A stretch of DNA of 64,000 bases from DATKJY01 sp964540105. Its GTDB lineage: Bacteria; Zixibacteria; MSB-5A5; GN15; FEB-12. The notes beneath the pieces were generated by a model. It did not search any database, was not told the DNA's origin, and saw only the letters and a program-made list of their open reading frames with translations. The position numbers and the translations under genes were made by a program. Shown piece by piece: positions 1 to 8,428 of the stretch. Each line of letters starts with the position of its first letter. The first letter of the stretch is position 1. The stretch spans positions 1 to 64,000 of the forward strand of contig CAZILL010000003.1 of assembly GCA_964540105.1 (NCBI GenBank), read 5' to 3'.

Positions 1-49
1 AGGTGGTCGCACGGTTGGAGCCGGTGTCATCCACGATATCCTGGCGTAG
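1..49 (+). CDS. tuf: Elongation factor Tu, C-terminal end only
   Basis: The first 16 codons end in GGRTVGAGVIHDILA and a TAG stop. This matches the conserved C-terminus of EF-Tu domain 3 (GGRTVGAGVV..). EF-Tu delivers aminoacyl-tRNA to the ribosome. The gene lies directly upstream of rpsJ, as in many bacterial str-S10 clusters, and its stop is 14 nt before the rpsJ start. Only the 3' end is in the window, so the call rests on one short motif plus gene order. Confidence 0.85.
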   Translation, partial: GGRTVGAGVIHDILA

Positions 50-63
50 AGAATAGGCAGACT

Positions 64-372
64 ATGGAAGTGCAAAAAATCAGAATTCGCCTGAAGGCGT
101 ACGATCACTACTCACTGGATCGATCCACCAAGGAGATCGCGCGGACAGTACTCCGCACCGGAGCGAAGATTGTCGGTCCCGTTCCTCTTCCGACAAAGCG
201 GACGGTCTATACCGTCTTGCGGTCGCCCCATGTCGACAAGAAGTCGCGCGAACAGTTTGAGACTCGCGTTCACAAGCGACTGATAGACATCTATGACTCA
301 ACCCCTCAGACCGTCGATGCCCTGATGAAGCTGGATCTTCCCGCAGGAGTTGACGTCGAGATCAAGACCTGA
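64..372 (+). CDS. rpsJ: 30S ribosomal protein S10
   Basis: This 102-residue protein has the full S10 length and typical motifs: QKIRIRLKAYDH at the start, GPVPLPTKR in the middle (long hairpin loop) and LPAGVDVEI at the C-terminus. S10 sits in the 30S head and also serves as NusE in transcription antitermination. It is the first gene of the S10 operon, directly after tuf. The ATG at 64 matches the family N-terminus. Confidence 0.98.
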   Translation: MEVQKIRIRLKAYDHYSLDRSTKEIARTVLRTGAKIVGPVPLPTKRTVYTVLRSPHVDKKSREQFETRVHKRLIDIYDSTPQTVDALMKLDLPAGVDVEIKT

Positions 373-384
373 TAGGTTAGCGTG

Positions 385-1014
385 ATGAGAGAGATATTGG
401 GCAAGAAAATTGGCATGACCAGACTCTTCATGGAGACTGGCGAGGTGATCCCCGTGACCGTGATCGAGGCTGGACCCTGTCCTGTTGTGGCCAAGACGGC
501 CAAGAACAAGTCTGGTGTCAGCGGCTACGAGGTCGGATTCAACGTTCGTCGCAAGAAGCTCGTAAACAAGCCTCAGGCCGGCCATTTTGCCAAAGCAAAT
601 GTGGAGCCGACGAGATACTTGAGGAAGATCAGATTCGATGACCAGGGTCTGGAAATAGGCGCGGTTGTCAAGGTCGATGCGTTCAAGGAAGGCGAAGATG
701 TCGATGTGACGGGAATCTCACGCGGTCTTGGCTTCGCGGGTGTGATGAAACGCCATAATTTCTCGGGCGCAAACACGACCCACGGCCAGTCTGACCGGTG
801 GCGTGCCCCCGGTTCAATCGGTTCATCGTCCTATCCATCGCGAGTGTTCAAGGGGATGCGGATGGCCGGAAAAATGGGTAAGGATCAGGTAACTGTTATC
901 AATCTGCGCATCGTGAAAATCATCGCCGACCAGAACCTGATGTTGGTGGACGGACCAATCCCTGGGCATCGGGGTTCGCTGGTGAAAGTTCGGCTGTCGA
1001 ATCATAAGAAGTAA
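385..1014 (+). CDS. rplC: 50S ribosomal protein L3
   Basis: L3 is an early 50S assembly protein near the peptidyl transferase centre. The protein is 209 residues, normal for the family. It starts with ILGKKIGMTRLF and contains the tip-loop signature HNFSGANTTHGQSD and the basic C-terminal core. A GTG at 382 directly precedes the ATG at 385; I take the ATG because MREILGKKIG fits family N-termini. It follows rpsJ by 12 nt. Confidence 0.97.
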   Translation: MREILGKKIGMTRLFMETGEVIPVTVIEAGPCPVVAKTAKNKSGVSGYEVGFNVRRKKLVNKPQAGHFAKANVEPTRYLRKIRFDDQGLEIGAVVKVDAFKEGEDVDVTGISRGLGFAGVMKRHNFSGANTTHGQSDRWRAPGSIGSSSYPSRVFKGMRMAGKMGKDQVTVINLRIVKIIADQNLMLVDGPIPGHRGSLVKVRLSNHKK

Positions 1015-1026
1015 TGGACAACGACC

Positions 1027-1650
1027 ATGAATGTGAAAGTGCTTAATCAGGAAGGCGTCGAAGTCGGCTCGGTCGAATTACGTCCGGAAGTCTTCGGTGT
1101 CGAGCCCAACGAAGCGGTAGTTCATCAATACATCGTGAACTATCTCGCCCGGCAGCGCCAGGGAACGGCCAAGACCAAGACACGCCGAGAAGTCTCTGGC
1201 GGCGGCAAAAAGCCGTGGCGTCAAAAAGGGACCGGCCGCGCCCGAGCAGGTACTACTCGCTCCCCTCTGTGGCGTGGCGGTGGCACAGTCTTTGGCCCGT
1301 CACCCCGTACCTATGGAGCCACTTTCCCGAAACAGATGAAGAGATTGGCGATCAAGTCGGTCTTTTCCGACAAGGCGCGCCAGGAAAAGATTCGCGTGTT
1401 GGACAAGATCAGTCTCGCGGAAATAAAGACCAAGGCAGTGACCGGCATCATCAGCAAGCTGAACCTCGCCGGCAAGAAATGTCTTATACTCGACGAGGGG
1501 ATCAATCGCGAAATGACCATGTCATGTCGGAATCTTCAGAAGGTGACCTATTGTCGCGCCGCCCTGGCTAATGGCTACGAGCTTTTGAATGCCGACGTGA
1601 TCCTGTTCACGAAAGCCGGATTGGCAAAGGCGGAAGAGGTGTTCGCATGA
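1027..1650 (+). CDS. rplD: 50S ribosomal protein L4
   Basis: L4 binds 23S rRNA and lines the exit tunnel; in some bacteria it also represses its own operon. The 207-residue protein has the tunnel-loop signature GGGKKPWRQKGTGRARAG followed by SPLWRGGGTVFGP. Its TGA stop overlaps the rplW start in an ATGA arrangement, suggesting translational coupling. Confidence 0.97.
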   Translation: MNVKVLNQEGVEVGSVELRPEVFGVEPNEAVVHQYIVNYLARQRQGTAKTKTRREVSGGGKKPWRQKGTGRARAGTTRSPLWRGGGTVFGPSPRTYGATFPKQMKRLAIKSVFSDKARQEKIRVLDKISLAEIKTKAVTGIISKLNLAGKKCLILDEGINREMTMSCRNLQKVTYCRAALANGYELLNADVILFTKAGLAKAEEVFA

Positions 1651-1940
1651 GCTACGATCCTCGCGCTATTATCAAGAAGCATATCGCTACTGAGCGAACG
1701 ACAGCCCTTCGCGGCAAGAACAACGAGTACGTCTTCTCGGTCGACAAGCGCTCCTCCAAGTTCACTATCAAGGCCGCTGTCGAAAAGACATTCAATGTCA
1801 AGGTATCAGAAGTGCGCACGATGACTGTCCCCGGCAAGACCAAACGTCTTGGCCGTTTTGAAGGGAAGACCTCAACCTGGAAGAAAGCGATCGTCCGTCT
1901 GAAAAAAGACCAGGGAATACCGCTTTTTGACAACGTGTAA
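1647..1940 (+). CDS. rplW: 50S ribosomal protein L23
   Basis: L23 surrounds the tunnel exit and docks trigger factor and SRP. The 97-residue protein shows the family pattern: TERTTALRGKNNEYVFSVD near the N-terminus, then VEKTFNVKVSEVRTM and GRFEGKTSTWKKAIVRL. The start overlaps the end of rplD by 4 nt. Confidence 0.96.
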   Translation: MSYDPRAIIKKHIATERTTALRGKNNEYVFSVDKRSSKFTIKAAVEKTFNVKVSEVRTMTVPGKTKRLGRFEGKTSTWKKAIVRLKKDQGIPLFDNV

Positions 1941-1954
1941 GTGGTGTATTGAAT

Positions 1955-2785
1955 ATGGGTATTAAACGATTTCGTCCGGTAACGCCGTCGCTCAGGTTTC
2001 GCACGGTCTCCTCATTCGAGGATATCACATCGACCGTCCCGGAACGTGCTCTCCTGGAGCCTCTGAAGAAGAGTGGCGGACGCAACAATAAAGGGCGCGT
2101 CACAGCGTATTGCCGCGGTGGTGGGCACAAGCGCTTCTATCGCATCGTCGATTTCAAGCGTGACAAGCGTGACATCCCGGCCCGCGTCGCGTCTATCGAA
2201 TACGATCCAAACCGCTCCGCGCGCATTGCGTTATTGCACTATATCGATGGCGAGAAGCGATATATTCTGGCGCCGCTTGAACTCCACGTCGGAGACTCGG
2301 TTGTTTCCGGAGACAACGCCGACATTCGCGTCGGGAACGCCATGCCCTTGAGTCGCGTGCCGCTTGGCACCAACGCACACAACATTGAAATGCGTTCTGG
2401 AAAGGGCGGGCAGATGGCTCGCTCCGCGGGGTCATTCGTCCAGGTTGTGGCTCGCGAGGGTGGCAAGGTAATCTTGAAGATGCCATCGGGTGAAATGCGA
2501 ACGGTTCCTTCAAACTGCTACGGTACTATCGGTCAGTTGTCCAATATCGACCACAAGAACGAAGTTTGGGGGAAAGCGGGCGCGTCCCGTTGGCGCGGGA
2601 TCCGACCCTCGGTTCGTGGTGTCGCGATGAACCCGGTCGACCACCCCATGGGTGGCGGTGAAGGACGTTCATCCGGAGGTCGCCATCCTTGTACACCGTG
2701 GGGCAAGCCGACCAAGGGATACAAAACACGGAAGAAAAAGAAATCGTTGGCGCATCTTGTTGAAGATCGCAGGAAGAAAGGCTGA
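1955..2785 (+). CDS. rplB: 50S ribosomal protein L2
   Basis: L2 is required for subunit joining and peptidyl transferase activity. The 276-residue protein carries GRNNKGRVTAYCRGGGHKR, then SIEYDPNRSARIALL, and the C-terminal MNPVDHPMGGGEGRSSGG signature with the conserved histidine. A TTG two codons upstream (1949) is possible, but the ATG at 1955 (MGIKRFRPVTP) matches the family N-terminus. Confidence 0.97.
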   Translation: MGIKRFRPVTPSLRFRTVSSFEDITSTVPERALLEPLKKSGGRNNKGRVTAYCRGGGHKRFYRIVDFKRDKRDIPARVASIEYDPNRSARIALLHYIDGEKRYILAPLELHVGDSVVSGDNADIRVGNAMPLSRVPLGTNAHNIEMRSGKGGQMARSAGSFVQVVAREGGKVILKMPSGEMRTVPSNCYGTIGQLSNIDHKNEVWGKAGASRWRGIRPSVRGVAMNPVDHPMGGGEGRSSGGRHPCTPWGKPTKGYKTRKKKKSLAHLVEDRRKKG

Positions 2786-2800
2786 AGGCGGAGTTAGACT

Positions 2801-3091
2801 ATGGCCCGTTCACTCAAAAAAGGACCGTTTATCGAAGCGAAGCTGCTCAAGAGGGTTGAAGCAAGCAATCGCAGCGGTGACAAGAAGGTCATTAAGACCT
2901 GGTCACGTCGCTCGACGATCAGCCCGGAGTTTGTTGGCAATACCTTCGCCGTGCATAATGGGAACAAGTTCATCCCTATCTATGTAACCGAAAACATGGT
3001 GGGTCATAAACTTGGAGAATTCTCCTTGACGCGCACCTTCCGTGGTCATGGCGGCAAGCTGGTTGAGCGTAGCTCGACGGTGAAAGGCTAA
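2801..3091 (+). CDS. rpsS: 30S ribosomal protein S19
   Basis: S19 forms the 30S head with S13 and contacts the A-site finger. This 96-residue protein begins MARSLKKGPFIEAKLL and has IKTWSRRSTI, VHNGNKFIPIYVTENMVGHKLGEF and TRTFRGHGG, all diagnostic. It sits in normal S10-operon order between rplB and rplV. Confidence 0.97.
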   Translation: MARSLKKGPFIEAKLLKRVEASNRSGDKKVIKTWSRRSTISPEFVGNTFAVHNGNKFIPIYVTENMVGHKLGEFSLTRTFRGHGGKLVERSSTVKG

Positions 3092-3097
3092 GAGATT

Positions 3098-3619
3098 ATG
3101 GCCGTACAAACATCTGCCCGCCTGAAATATGTCAGCATTCCGCCTCGAAAGATGCGTCTGGTGGCGCGCCTCGTGAAGGGAATGCCGATTCAGAAGGCCC
3201 TCGACGTTCTGAACTTCACGCCCCGTGTTGCTGCGCATCATATCGCCAAGACCCTGAAATCAGCGGCGGCAAATGCACTGTCGATTGAAGGAACAGCTCA
3301 CCTAAAGCCCGAAGACCTGATGGTTAAGAATATCTTTGTTGACGCTGCCCCGATGGTCAAGCGCATACGTTTTCAGTCGATGGGGCGAGTGTTCCGGTAT
3401 CGGAAACGTAGCAGCCATCTGACGATTATTCTCGAAGAGAAGGCACATCCTAAGCCGAAGGCGGCGGAGCCCGTCAAGGCTAAGGCGACGACGATCGCTG
3501 AAGGGGACGCTGGCGCAACGACCGCCACTCCGGTCAGGCCCAAGGCGGAAAAGAAGAAGACGGTGAAGACGGCGACCAAGAGCACAAAACCGTTGGCGAA
3601 CACAAAGAAAGCTAAGTGA
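3098..3619 (+). CDS. rplV: 50S ribosomal protein L22 with a long basic tail
   Basis: L22 lines the exit tunnel. Residues 1-110 are a normal L22 (VSIPPRKMRLVARLVKGM, PRVAAHHIAKTLKSAAANA, PMVKRIRFQSMGRVFRYRKRSSHLTIIL). Residues from about 115 to 173 are a low-complexity Lys/Ala/Pro/Thr extension absent from the roughly 110-residue E. coli protein. Such tails occur in several phyla; the function here is unknown. The gene follows rpsS by 6 nt. Confidence 0.95.
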   Translation: MAVQTSARLKYVSIPPRKMRLVARLVKGMPIQKALDVLNFTPRVAAHHIAKTLKSAAANALSIEGTAHLKPEDLMVKNIFVDAAPMVKRIRFQSMGRVFRYRKRSSHLTIILEEKAHPKPKAAEPVKAKATTIAEGDAGATTATPVRPKAEKKKTVKTATKSTKPLANTKKAK

Positions 3620-3661
3620 GCGCGATAGTCACGCTCGATTGAAAGTATTGAGGAGAGACGT

Positions 3662-4522
3662 TTGGGACAGAAGACCAATCCTATCGGGTTTCGTCTGGGT
3701 GTGATCAAGGCCTGGAATAGTCGCTGGTATGCACCCAATCGACACTTCGCCGATCTGATCTACGAAGACATGATGATCAAGCGATACATCAATCGGCGTC
3801 TGGATAATGCCGGTATCGCGAATGTACTGATTTCACGTGCGCCGCGGAAAGTTACCGTGGATATCCTGACGGCTCGCCCCGGGATCGTTATCGGTCGTCG
3901 TGGAGCTGAGGTCGACAAGTTGCGTGAAGAGCTCCAGCTCCTGACCCACAAGGACATCATGCTCAATATCGTCGAAGTTCGGAAACCCGAGCTAGACGCC
4001 AAGCTGGTTGCCGATGCCATTGCCCGTCAGCTTGAGGGACGCGTTTCATTTCGACGAGCCATGAAGAAATCGATGCAGGCCACGATGAAAATGGGAGCCG
4101 AGGGGATCAAGATCCAATGTGGCGGACGCCTCGGTGGTTCCGAAATCGCGCGTACTGAAAAATATAAGAATGGTCGCGTGCCGCTCCATACGATTCGCGC
4201 GGATATCGATTACGGCGTCTCGACAGCTCATACTACCTACGGCTGTATTGGCGTCAAAGTGTGGATCTGCCGTGGCGAAATTCTCGAAGCAGGATTGCAG
4301 TTCAAGGCCGAGGAGATGAAGGCAGAGCGGGAAGCGGCCGATGCGATGCCGCATGATCGTCCGAGACGCCCGCATGGCGACTCCGGTGGCGATCGCGACA
4401 GGAACCGTCCCCGTGGGCGTGTCCGGCGTCCCGATGGCGGAGGTGGCCCAAGAGGACGGCGTCCGGAAGGCGGACAGCGCAGCGGTGGATCGTCTGAGGG
4501 TCAGTCCGGTGGAAGTAACTGA
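3662..4522 (+). CDS. rpsC: 30S ribosomal protein S3 with an Arg/Gly-rich tail
   Basis: S3 sits at the mRNA entry site. The start is a TTG at 3662: GQKTNPIGFRLG is the conserved S3 N-terminus, and GAGGAGA lies just upstream. The KH domain motif PGIVIGRRGAEV is near residues 74-86. The C-terminal S3 domain runs to about residue 215 (IGVKVWICRGEI). After that comes a 60-70 residue tail rich in Arg, Gly, Pro and Asp, giving 286 residues against about 230 in E. coli. Confidence 0.96.
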   Translation: MGQKTNPIGFRLGVIKAWNSRWYAPNRHFADLIYEDMMIKRYINRRLDNAGIANVLISRAPRKVTVDILTARPGIVIGRRGAEVDKLREELQLLTHKDIMLNIVEVRKPELDAKLVADAIARQLEGRVSFRRAMKKSMQATMKMGAEGIKIQCGGRLGGSEIARTEKYKNGRVPLHTIRADIDYGVSTAHTTYGCIGVKVWICRGEILEAGLQFKAEEMKAEREAADAMPHDRPRRPHGDSGGDRDRNRPRGRVRRPDGGGGPRGRRPEGGQRSGGSSEGQSGGSN

Positions 4523-4553
4523 GTACAGGATGGTGAGTGCGGAGAATTAACCT

Positions 4554-4976
4554 ATGCTGATGCCGAAAAGAACAAAATTCCGGAAAGCCCAGCGCGGGCG
4601 TATGACCGGCAAGGCCATGACTGGCTCGTCGGTGAGTTTCGGCGAGTACGGGCTGAAAGCTCTGGAACCGTGCTGGCTCACGAACCGGCAGATCGAGGCC
4701 GCACGTGTCGCTCTGACCAGACATATCAAACGCGGCGGAAAGATCTGGATTCGCGTGTTTCCTGATAAGCCTGTAACCAAGAAGCCCGCAGAAACGAGAA
4801 TGGGCAAGGGAAAGGGATCGCCCGAGTACTGGGTGGCCGTGATCAAGCCGGGGCGCGTGCTGTTCGAGATCGAAGGGGTAGGGGAACCGCTGGCCCGTGA
4901 TGCTTTCCGCCTAGCCGCGAACAAGTTGCCCTTGAAGACCAAGTTTGTGAGTCGAACGGAGACGGAGGGCGTATGA
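4554..4976 (+). CDS. rplP: 50S ribosomal protein L16
   Basis: L16 organises the A-site tRNA region of the 50S subunit. The 140-residue protein starts MLMPKRTKFRKAQRGRMTGK and contains WLTNRQIEAARVALTRHIKRGG and the loop KPAETRMGKGKGSPEYWVA, all family hallmarks. Its stop overlaps the rpmC start (ATGATAA), which suggests coupling. Confidence 0.97.
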   Translation: MLMPKRTKFRKAQRGRMTGKAMTGSSVSFGEYGLKALEPCWLTNRQIEAARVALTRHIKRGGKIWIRVFPDKPVTKKPAETRMGKGKGSPEYWVAVIKPGRVLFEIEGVGEPLARDAFRLAANKLPLKTKFVSRTETEGV

Positions 4977-5239
4977 TAACGAAAGTCCATACCCTGCGCG
5001 AAATGACGCGAGGGGAGCTTCAGCAGCGTCTGCGCGACCTTCAGGATGAGCAGTTCAACCTGAACATGCGCAAATCACTTAAAGGACTCGAGAATCCGCT
5101 CCGACTTCGCTATGTCGGACGTGATATCGCGAAGGTGCGGACAGTCCTAAGAGAGGACGAGCGAGGGTTGCGTCGGTTGGCCGAGAGCAAAACCTCAATC
5201 CTGAGCGAAGCGGCGACGAAGAAAGCGAATAAGGAGTAG
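4973..5239 (+). CDS. rpmC: 50S ribosomal protein L29
   Basis: L29 lies next to L23 at the tunnel exit. The first 65 residues are a typical L29 (LREMTRGELQQRLRDLQDEQFNLNMR, ENPLRLRYVGRDIAKVRTVLRE). The protein extends to 88 residues with a polar, Lys-rich C-terminus. It starts within the rplP stop region. Confidence 0.94.
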   Translation: MITKVHTLREMTRGELQQRLRDLQDEQFNLNMRKSLKGLENPLRLRYVGRDIAKVRTVLREDERGLRRLAESKTSILSEAATKKANKE

Positions 5240-5252
5240 GAGAGTGACCGGT

Positions 5253-5522
5253 ATGGTTGAAATCGAAAAACGCACCGCTCGCCGCAAGGTTCGCGTTGGA
5301 CTTGTAGTTTCAGACAAGATGAACAAGAGCATTATCGTGCGGATCGATCGGACTATGAGACACCCCCTCTATCTGAAGACTATGCAGTCCTCGTCCAAGC
5401 TCTATGCGCACGACGAGGCCAATGAGGCCAAGATGGGTGATCTGGTGAGGGTGATGGAAACCCGTCCTCTCTCGAAGTTGAAACGTTGGCGACTGGTGGA
5501 CATCGTCGAGCGGGCGAAGTAG
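5253..5522 (+). CDS. rpsQ: 30S ribosomal protein S17
   Basis: S17 is a primary 16S rRNA binder with an OB fold. The motif RKVRVGLVVSDKMNKSIIV followed by HPLYLKTMQSSSKLYAHDE and DLVRVMETRPLSKLKRWRLV is diagnostic. I prefer the ATG at 5253 (89 residues) because GGAGA lies about 9 nt before it; the GTG at 5244 would be only a few nt from that site. Confidence 0.95.
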   Translation: MVEIEKRTARRKVRVGLVVSDKMNKSIIVRIDRTMRHPLYLKTMQSSSKLYAHDEANEAKMGDLVRVMETRPLSKLKRWRLVDIVERAK

Positions 5523-5558
5523 TTCGTTCTCGCGACGACCGCAGAAAGGTGAACAGAA

Positions 5559-5927
5559 GTGATTCAGGAATATACAGTATTGTCGGTCGCTGACAATTCA
5601 GGAGCTAAGCGGGCTATGTGTTTCCGCATGCTGGGCGGCAGCAAGCGCAAGTACGCGTCTATCGGCGATATCATCGTGGTGGCCGTGAAGGAAGCCATTC
5701 CCGGCGGAACGGTGAAGAAATCGGAAGTGTGTAAGGCCGTCGTCGTGCGTACGAAATCAACCGTTCGCCGAAAAGATGGTTCGCACATCCGTTTCAGCGA
5801 CAATGCGGCAGTGATTATCAACGATCAGAACGAACCGCGCGGCACCCGTATCTTCGGACCTGTGGCTCGCGAATTGCGCGAAAAGCAGTTCATGAAGATC
5901 GTGTCCCTGGCGCCGGAAGTGGTGTGA
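5559..5927 (+). CDS. rplN: 50S ribosomal protein L14
   Basis: L14 contacts 16S rRNA in bridge B8. The 122-residue protein begins MIQEYTVLSVADNSGAKRAMC and carries GDIIVVAVKEAIPGGTVKKSEV and GTRIFGPVARELREKQFMKI. It uses a GTG start, which is the only one that gives the family N-terminus. It is the first gene of the spc section. Confidence 0.97.
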   Translation: MIQEYTVLSVADNSGAKRAMCFRMLGGSKRKYASIGDIIVVAVKEAIPGGTVKKSEVCKAVVVRTKSTVRRKDGSHIRFSDNAAVIINDQNEPRGTRIFGPVARELREKQFMKIVSLAPEVV

Positions 5928-5942
5928 CAGGAGTCAGCGACA

Positions 5943-6260
5943 ATGCGAATTAAGAAAAACGACACAGTCTATATTCGAACCGGCCAGGACAAAGGGAAAA
6001 CGGGGCGCGTGCTCTACGTCAATCCTGACAAGAGCACCCTTCTGGTCGAAGGCGTGAATCGCAAGAAAAAGCATCAGCGCCCTACACAACGCAACCCGAA
6101 GGGTGGTATTGTGTCCAAGGAGACGCCGATTCACATTAGCAACGTCGCCCTGTGGAATTCGTCCCAGTCCGCTCCGACAAAGTTGTCCTCCAAGATTATC
6201 GAGCAGGACGGCAAGAGGGTAAGAGTACGCATCAGCCGCAAGACCGGCGAAGAAGTGTAA
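5943..6260 (+). CDS. rplX: 50S ribosomal protein L24
   Basis: L24 initiates 50S assembly. The 105-residue protein starts with a KOW motif (MRIKKNDTVYIRTGQDKGKTG), followed by VEGVNRKKKHQRPTQRNPKGGI and PIHISNVALW, in standard order between rplN and rplE. Confidence 0.97.
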   Translation: MRIKKNDTVYIRTGQDKGKTGRVLYVNPDKSTLLVEGVNRKKKHQRPTQRNPKGGIVSKETPIHISNVALWNSSQSAPTKLSSKIIEQDGKRVRVRISRKTGEEV

Positions 6261-6272
6261 GAGAAAGTCGAT

Positions 6273-6812
6273 ATGGTCAGACTGCAAGAAAAGTATGTGA
6301 AGGAAGTCCAGCCGAAGCTGATGAAGGAGAACAAGTACACCTCCGTCATGCAGGTCCCCCGGATCACGAAGATCACGGTGAATATTGGTGTCGGCGAGGC
6401 AACCCAGAACGCCAAGACACTTGAAGCGGCCGTCGGCGATCTCGGCGCCATTACCGGTCAGAAGCCGCTGGTCACCAAGGCGAAAAAGAGTATCTCGAAT
6501 TTCAAGCTGCGCCAGGGGGTCGCCATCGGGTGCTGTGTGACGCTACGTCGTGAGCGCATGTATGAATTCTTTGACCGGCTGGTCAATGTCGCCATGCCGC
6601 GCGTGCGTGACTTTCGCGGAGTCAACCCGAAGTCATTCGACGGGCGCGGTAATTACAATATGGGTTTGAAAGAGCAGTTGATCTTTCCTGAGATCGACTA
6701 TGACAAGATTGATAAAGTTCGTGGCATGACCATCTGCATCACTACCACCGCCAGGACCGACGAAGAAGCTCGTCAGTTACTTGCGGAAATGGGGATGCCG
6801 TTCCGGAAATAG
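6273..6812 (+). CDS. rplE: 50S ribosomal protein L5
   Basis: L5 binds 5S rRNA and contacts P-site tRNA. At 179 residues it is full length. Key motifs are VPRITKITVNIGVGEA near residues 27-42, KAKKSISNFKLRQGVAIGC, and FRGVNPKSFDGRGNYNMGLKEQ followed by FPEIDYDKI. Confidence 0.97.
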   Translation: MVRLQEKYVKEVQPKLMKENKYTSVMQVPRITKITVNIGVGEATQNAKTLEAAVGDLGAITGQKPLVTKAKKSISNFKLRQGVAIGCCVTLRRERMYEFFDRLVNVAMPRVRDFRGVNPKSFDGRGNYNMGLKEQLIFPEIDYDKIDKVRGMTICITTTARTDEEARQLLAEMGMPFRK

Positions 6813-6819
6813 GAGACGC

Positions 6820-7005
6820 ATGGCCAAGAAGTGTTTGATTGAAAAGCAGAAGCGGAAACCACGGTTTGCCGTGCGCGCGTATAGCCGTTGCCGACGTTGC
6901 GGACGGCCTCATGCGTTCATGCGCCGTTTCGGCCTGTGCCGAATCTGTTTCCGAGACATGGCCCTGGCCGGTAATATACCGGGCGTTGTGAAGGCCAGTT
7001 GGTAA
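6820..7005 (+). CDS. rpsN: 30S ribosomal protein S14, zinc-binding type Z
   Basis: This is the 61-residue short S14. It has the zinc ligands CRRC and CRIC around GRPHAFMRRFGL, characteristic of type Z S14, rather than the 100-residue zinc-free form. The ATG at 6820 lies 7 nt after the rplE stop; GGAGAC just upstream serves as ribosome-binding site. Confidence 0.96.
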   Translation: MAKKCLIEKQKRKPRFAVRAYSRCRRCGRPHAFMRRFGLCRICFRDMALAGNIPGVVKASW

Positions 7006-7035
7006 CCCCCGGTAGGAAAGTGGGAAAACGTTGTT

Positions 7036-7437
7036 ATGAGTATGACCGACCCAGTCGCTGACCTTTTGACGCGCATTCGTAATGCTTCCAAGGCTCACAA
7101 GCCTGCCGTTGACATTCCGTCGTCAAATCTCAAGGTGGAGATCGTGCGGATTCTCAAAGAGGCGAGCTTCGTGCGGGATTACGTGCTCCTTCCCGATAAC
7201 CGTCAGGGAATCTTGCGAGTGTACCTGCGCTATAGTCACGGCGACGTTCCGGTGATCAAGGGAATCCAGCGCGTTTCGAGCCCCGGATTGCGCCGCTATG
7301 TGGACGTCGAAGCGATTGTCGCTTCCACCCGTTTCACTCAGGGGATTTCGGTCGTGTCGACATCGTCAGGCGTTATGACAAATTATCAGGCAGCCAAGGC
7401 CGGCGTCGGCGGCGAACTCATCTTGCGCTGTTGGTAG
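7036..7437 (+). CDS. rpsH: 30S ribosomal protein S8
   Basis: S8 binds helix 21 of 16S rRNA and represses the spc operon in E. coli. The 133-residue protein has DPVADLLTRIRNASKAHKP at its N-terminus and VVSTSSGVMTNYQAAKAGVGGELILRCW at its C-terminus (split here as STSSGVMT and GGELILRCW), the S8 signature. Confidence 0.96.
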   Translation: MSMTDPVADLLTRIRNASKAHKPAVDIPSSNLKVEIVRILKEASFVRDYVLLPDNRQGILRVYLRYSHGDVPVIKGIQRVSSPGLRRYVDVEAIVASTRFTQGISVVSTSSGVMTNYQAAKAGVGGELILRCW

Positions 7438-7461
7438 GTTGGAAGGAAAGAGGATTCGATC

Positions 7462-8001
7462 ATGTCGCGCATAGGCAAAATGCCGGTGACAGTACCGGCG
7501 AAAACCAAAGTCGATCTGGTAGGTCATAAGATCACGGTGACCGGCCCTAAAGGGTCGCTCTCGCGTGAGCTTCATCACGAGATGACCACAAAGCTCGACG
7601 GCGGCACAATTACTGTCACCCGGCCTACCGATCTCAAGAAACATAAGGCACTTCATGGTCTGACTCGCGCCCTCATCCAGAACATGGTCCTCGGTGTTTC
7701 AGAAGGGTACACGAAGCAGCTGCAGATTATCGGCGTTGGCTTTCGCGCTGAAACAAAAAGCAAGGCTCTTGTACTGTACCTTGGGTACTCGCATCCGATC
7801 ATCTTTGTACCCCCGTCAGGCATTACGGCTACGGTCGAACCAAAGGAAAACAAGATAACGATCGAAGGCATTGACAAGGAACTTGTAGGGCAAACTGCCT
7901 CCAAGATCCGCTCTTTCCGTAAGCCTGAACCTTACAAAGGGAAGGGCATTCGTTACGTCGGCGAACTGGTTCGTCAGAAGGCAGGAAAGACCGCCGGATA
8001 A
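7462..8001 (+). CDS. rplF: 50S ribosomal protein L6
   Basis: L6 sits near the sarcin-ricin loop and factor-binding site. The 179-residue protein starts MSRIGKMPVTVPAKTKVDL and ends with the family signature RKPEPYKGKGIRYVGE. ALIQNMVLGVSEGYTKQLQI lies in the central part. Confidence 0.97.
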   Translation: MSRIGKMPVTVPAKTKVDLVGHKITVTGPKGSLSRELHHEMTTKLDGGTITVTRPTDLKKHKALHGLTRALIQNMVLGVSEGYTKQLQIIGVGFRAETKSKALVLYLGYSHPIIFVPPSGITATVEPKENKITIEGIDKELVGQTASKIRSFRKPEPYKGKGIRYVGELVRQKAGKTAG

Positions 8002-8020
8002 GCTGCGGTAGGTGGAGAAT

Positions 8021-8392
8021 ATGGCTGATAAGAATGTACTGAAGAACAAGCAGGCGGGAAGACGACGCCAGAGGGTGCGCACCAAGGTCCATGGGACTGC
8101 GGAGATACCGCGACTGACCGTTGCCCGATCCCTTAAGAACGTCTTCGTTCAGATCGTTGATGATGAGAAGATGGTGACCTTGGTTGCGCTTTCTTCCAAT
8201 GGCAAGGGTTTTGATTCAAAGAGCGCCGCCGGCACCAAGACTGCGGTAGCCAAAGAGGTCGGGAAGAAGCTGGCCGAAATAGCCAAGGCGAAAGGGATAG
8301 AATCCGTAGTCTTCGACCGCAATAGCGCCCGGTTCCATGGCCGTGTAAAAGCGGTCGCTGACGGAGCCCGCGAAGGTGGACTCAAATTCTAA
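8021..8392 (+). CDS. rplR: 50S ribosomal protein L18
   Basis: L18 binds 5S rRNA with L5. The 123-residue protein contains RRRQRVRTKVHGTAEIPRL, RSLKNVFVQIVDDE and the C-terminal FDRNSARFHGRVKAVADGAR, typical of L18. The ATG at 8021 is preferred over a GTG at 8012 because GGTGGAG lies just before the ATG. Confidence 0.96.
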   Translation: MADKNVLKNKQAGRRRQRVRTKVHGTAEIPRLTVARSLKNVFVQIVDDEKMVTLVALSSNGKGFDSKSAAGTKTAVAKEVGKKLAEIAKAKGIESVVFDRNSARFHGRVKAVADGAREGGLKF

Positions 8393-8428
8393 CGCGAGCG
8401 TTGATAATGACAATAGATGAGGTGACGA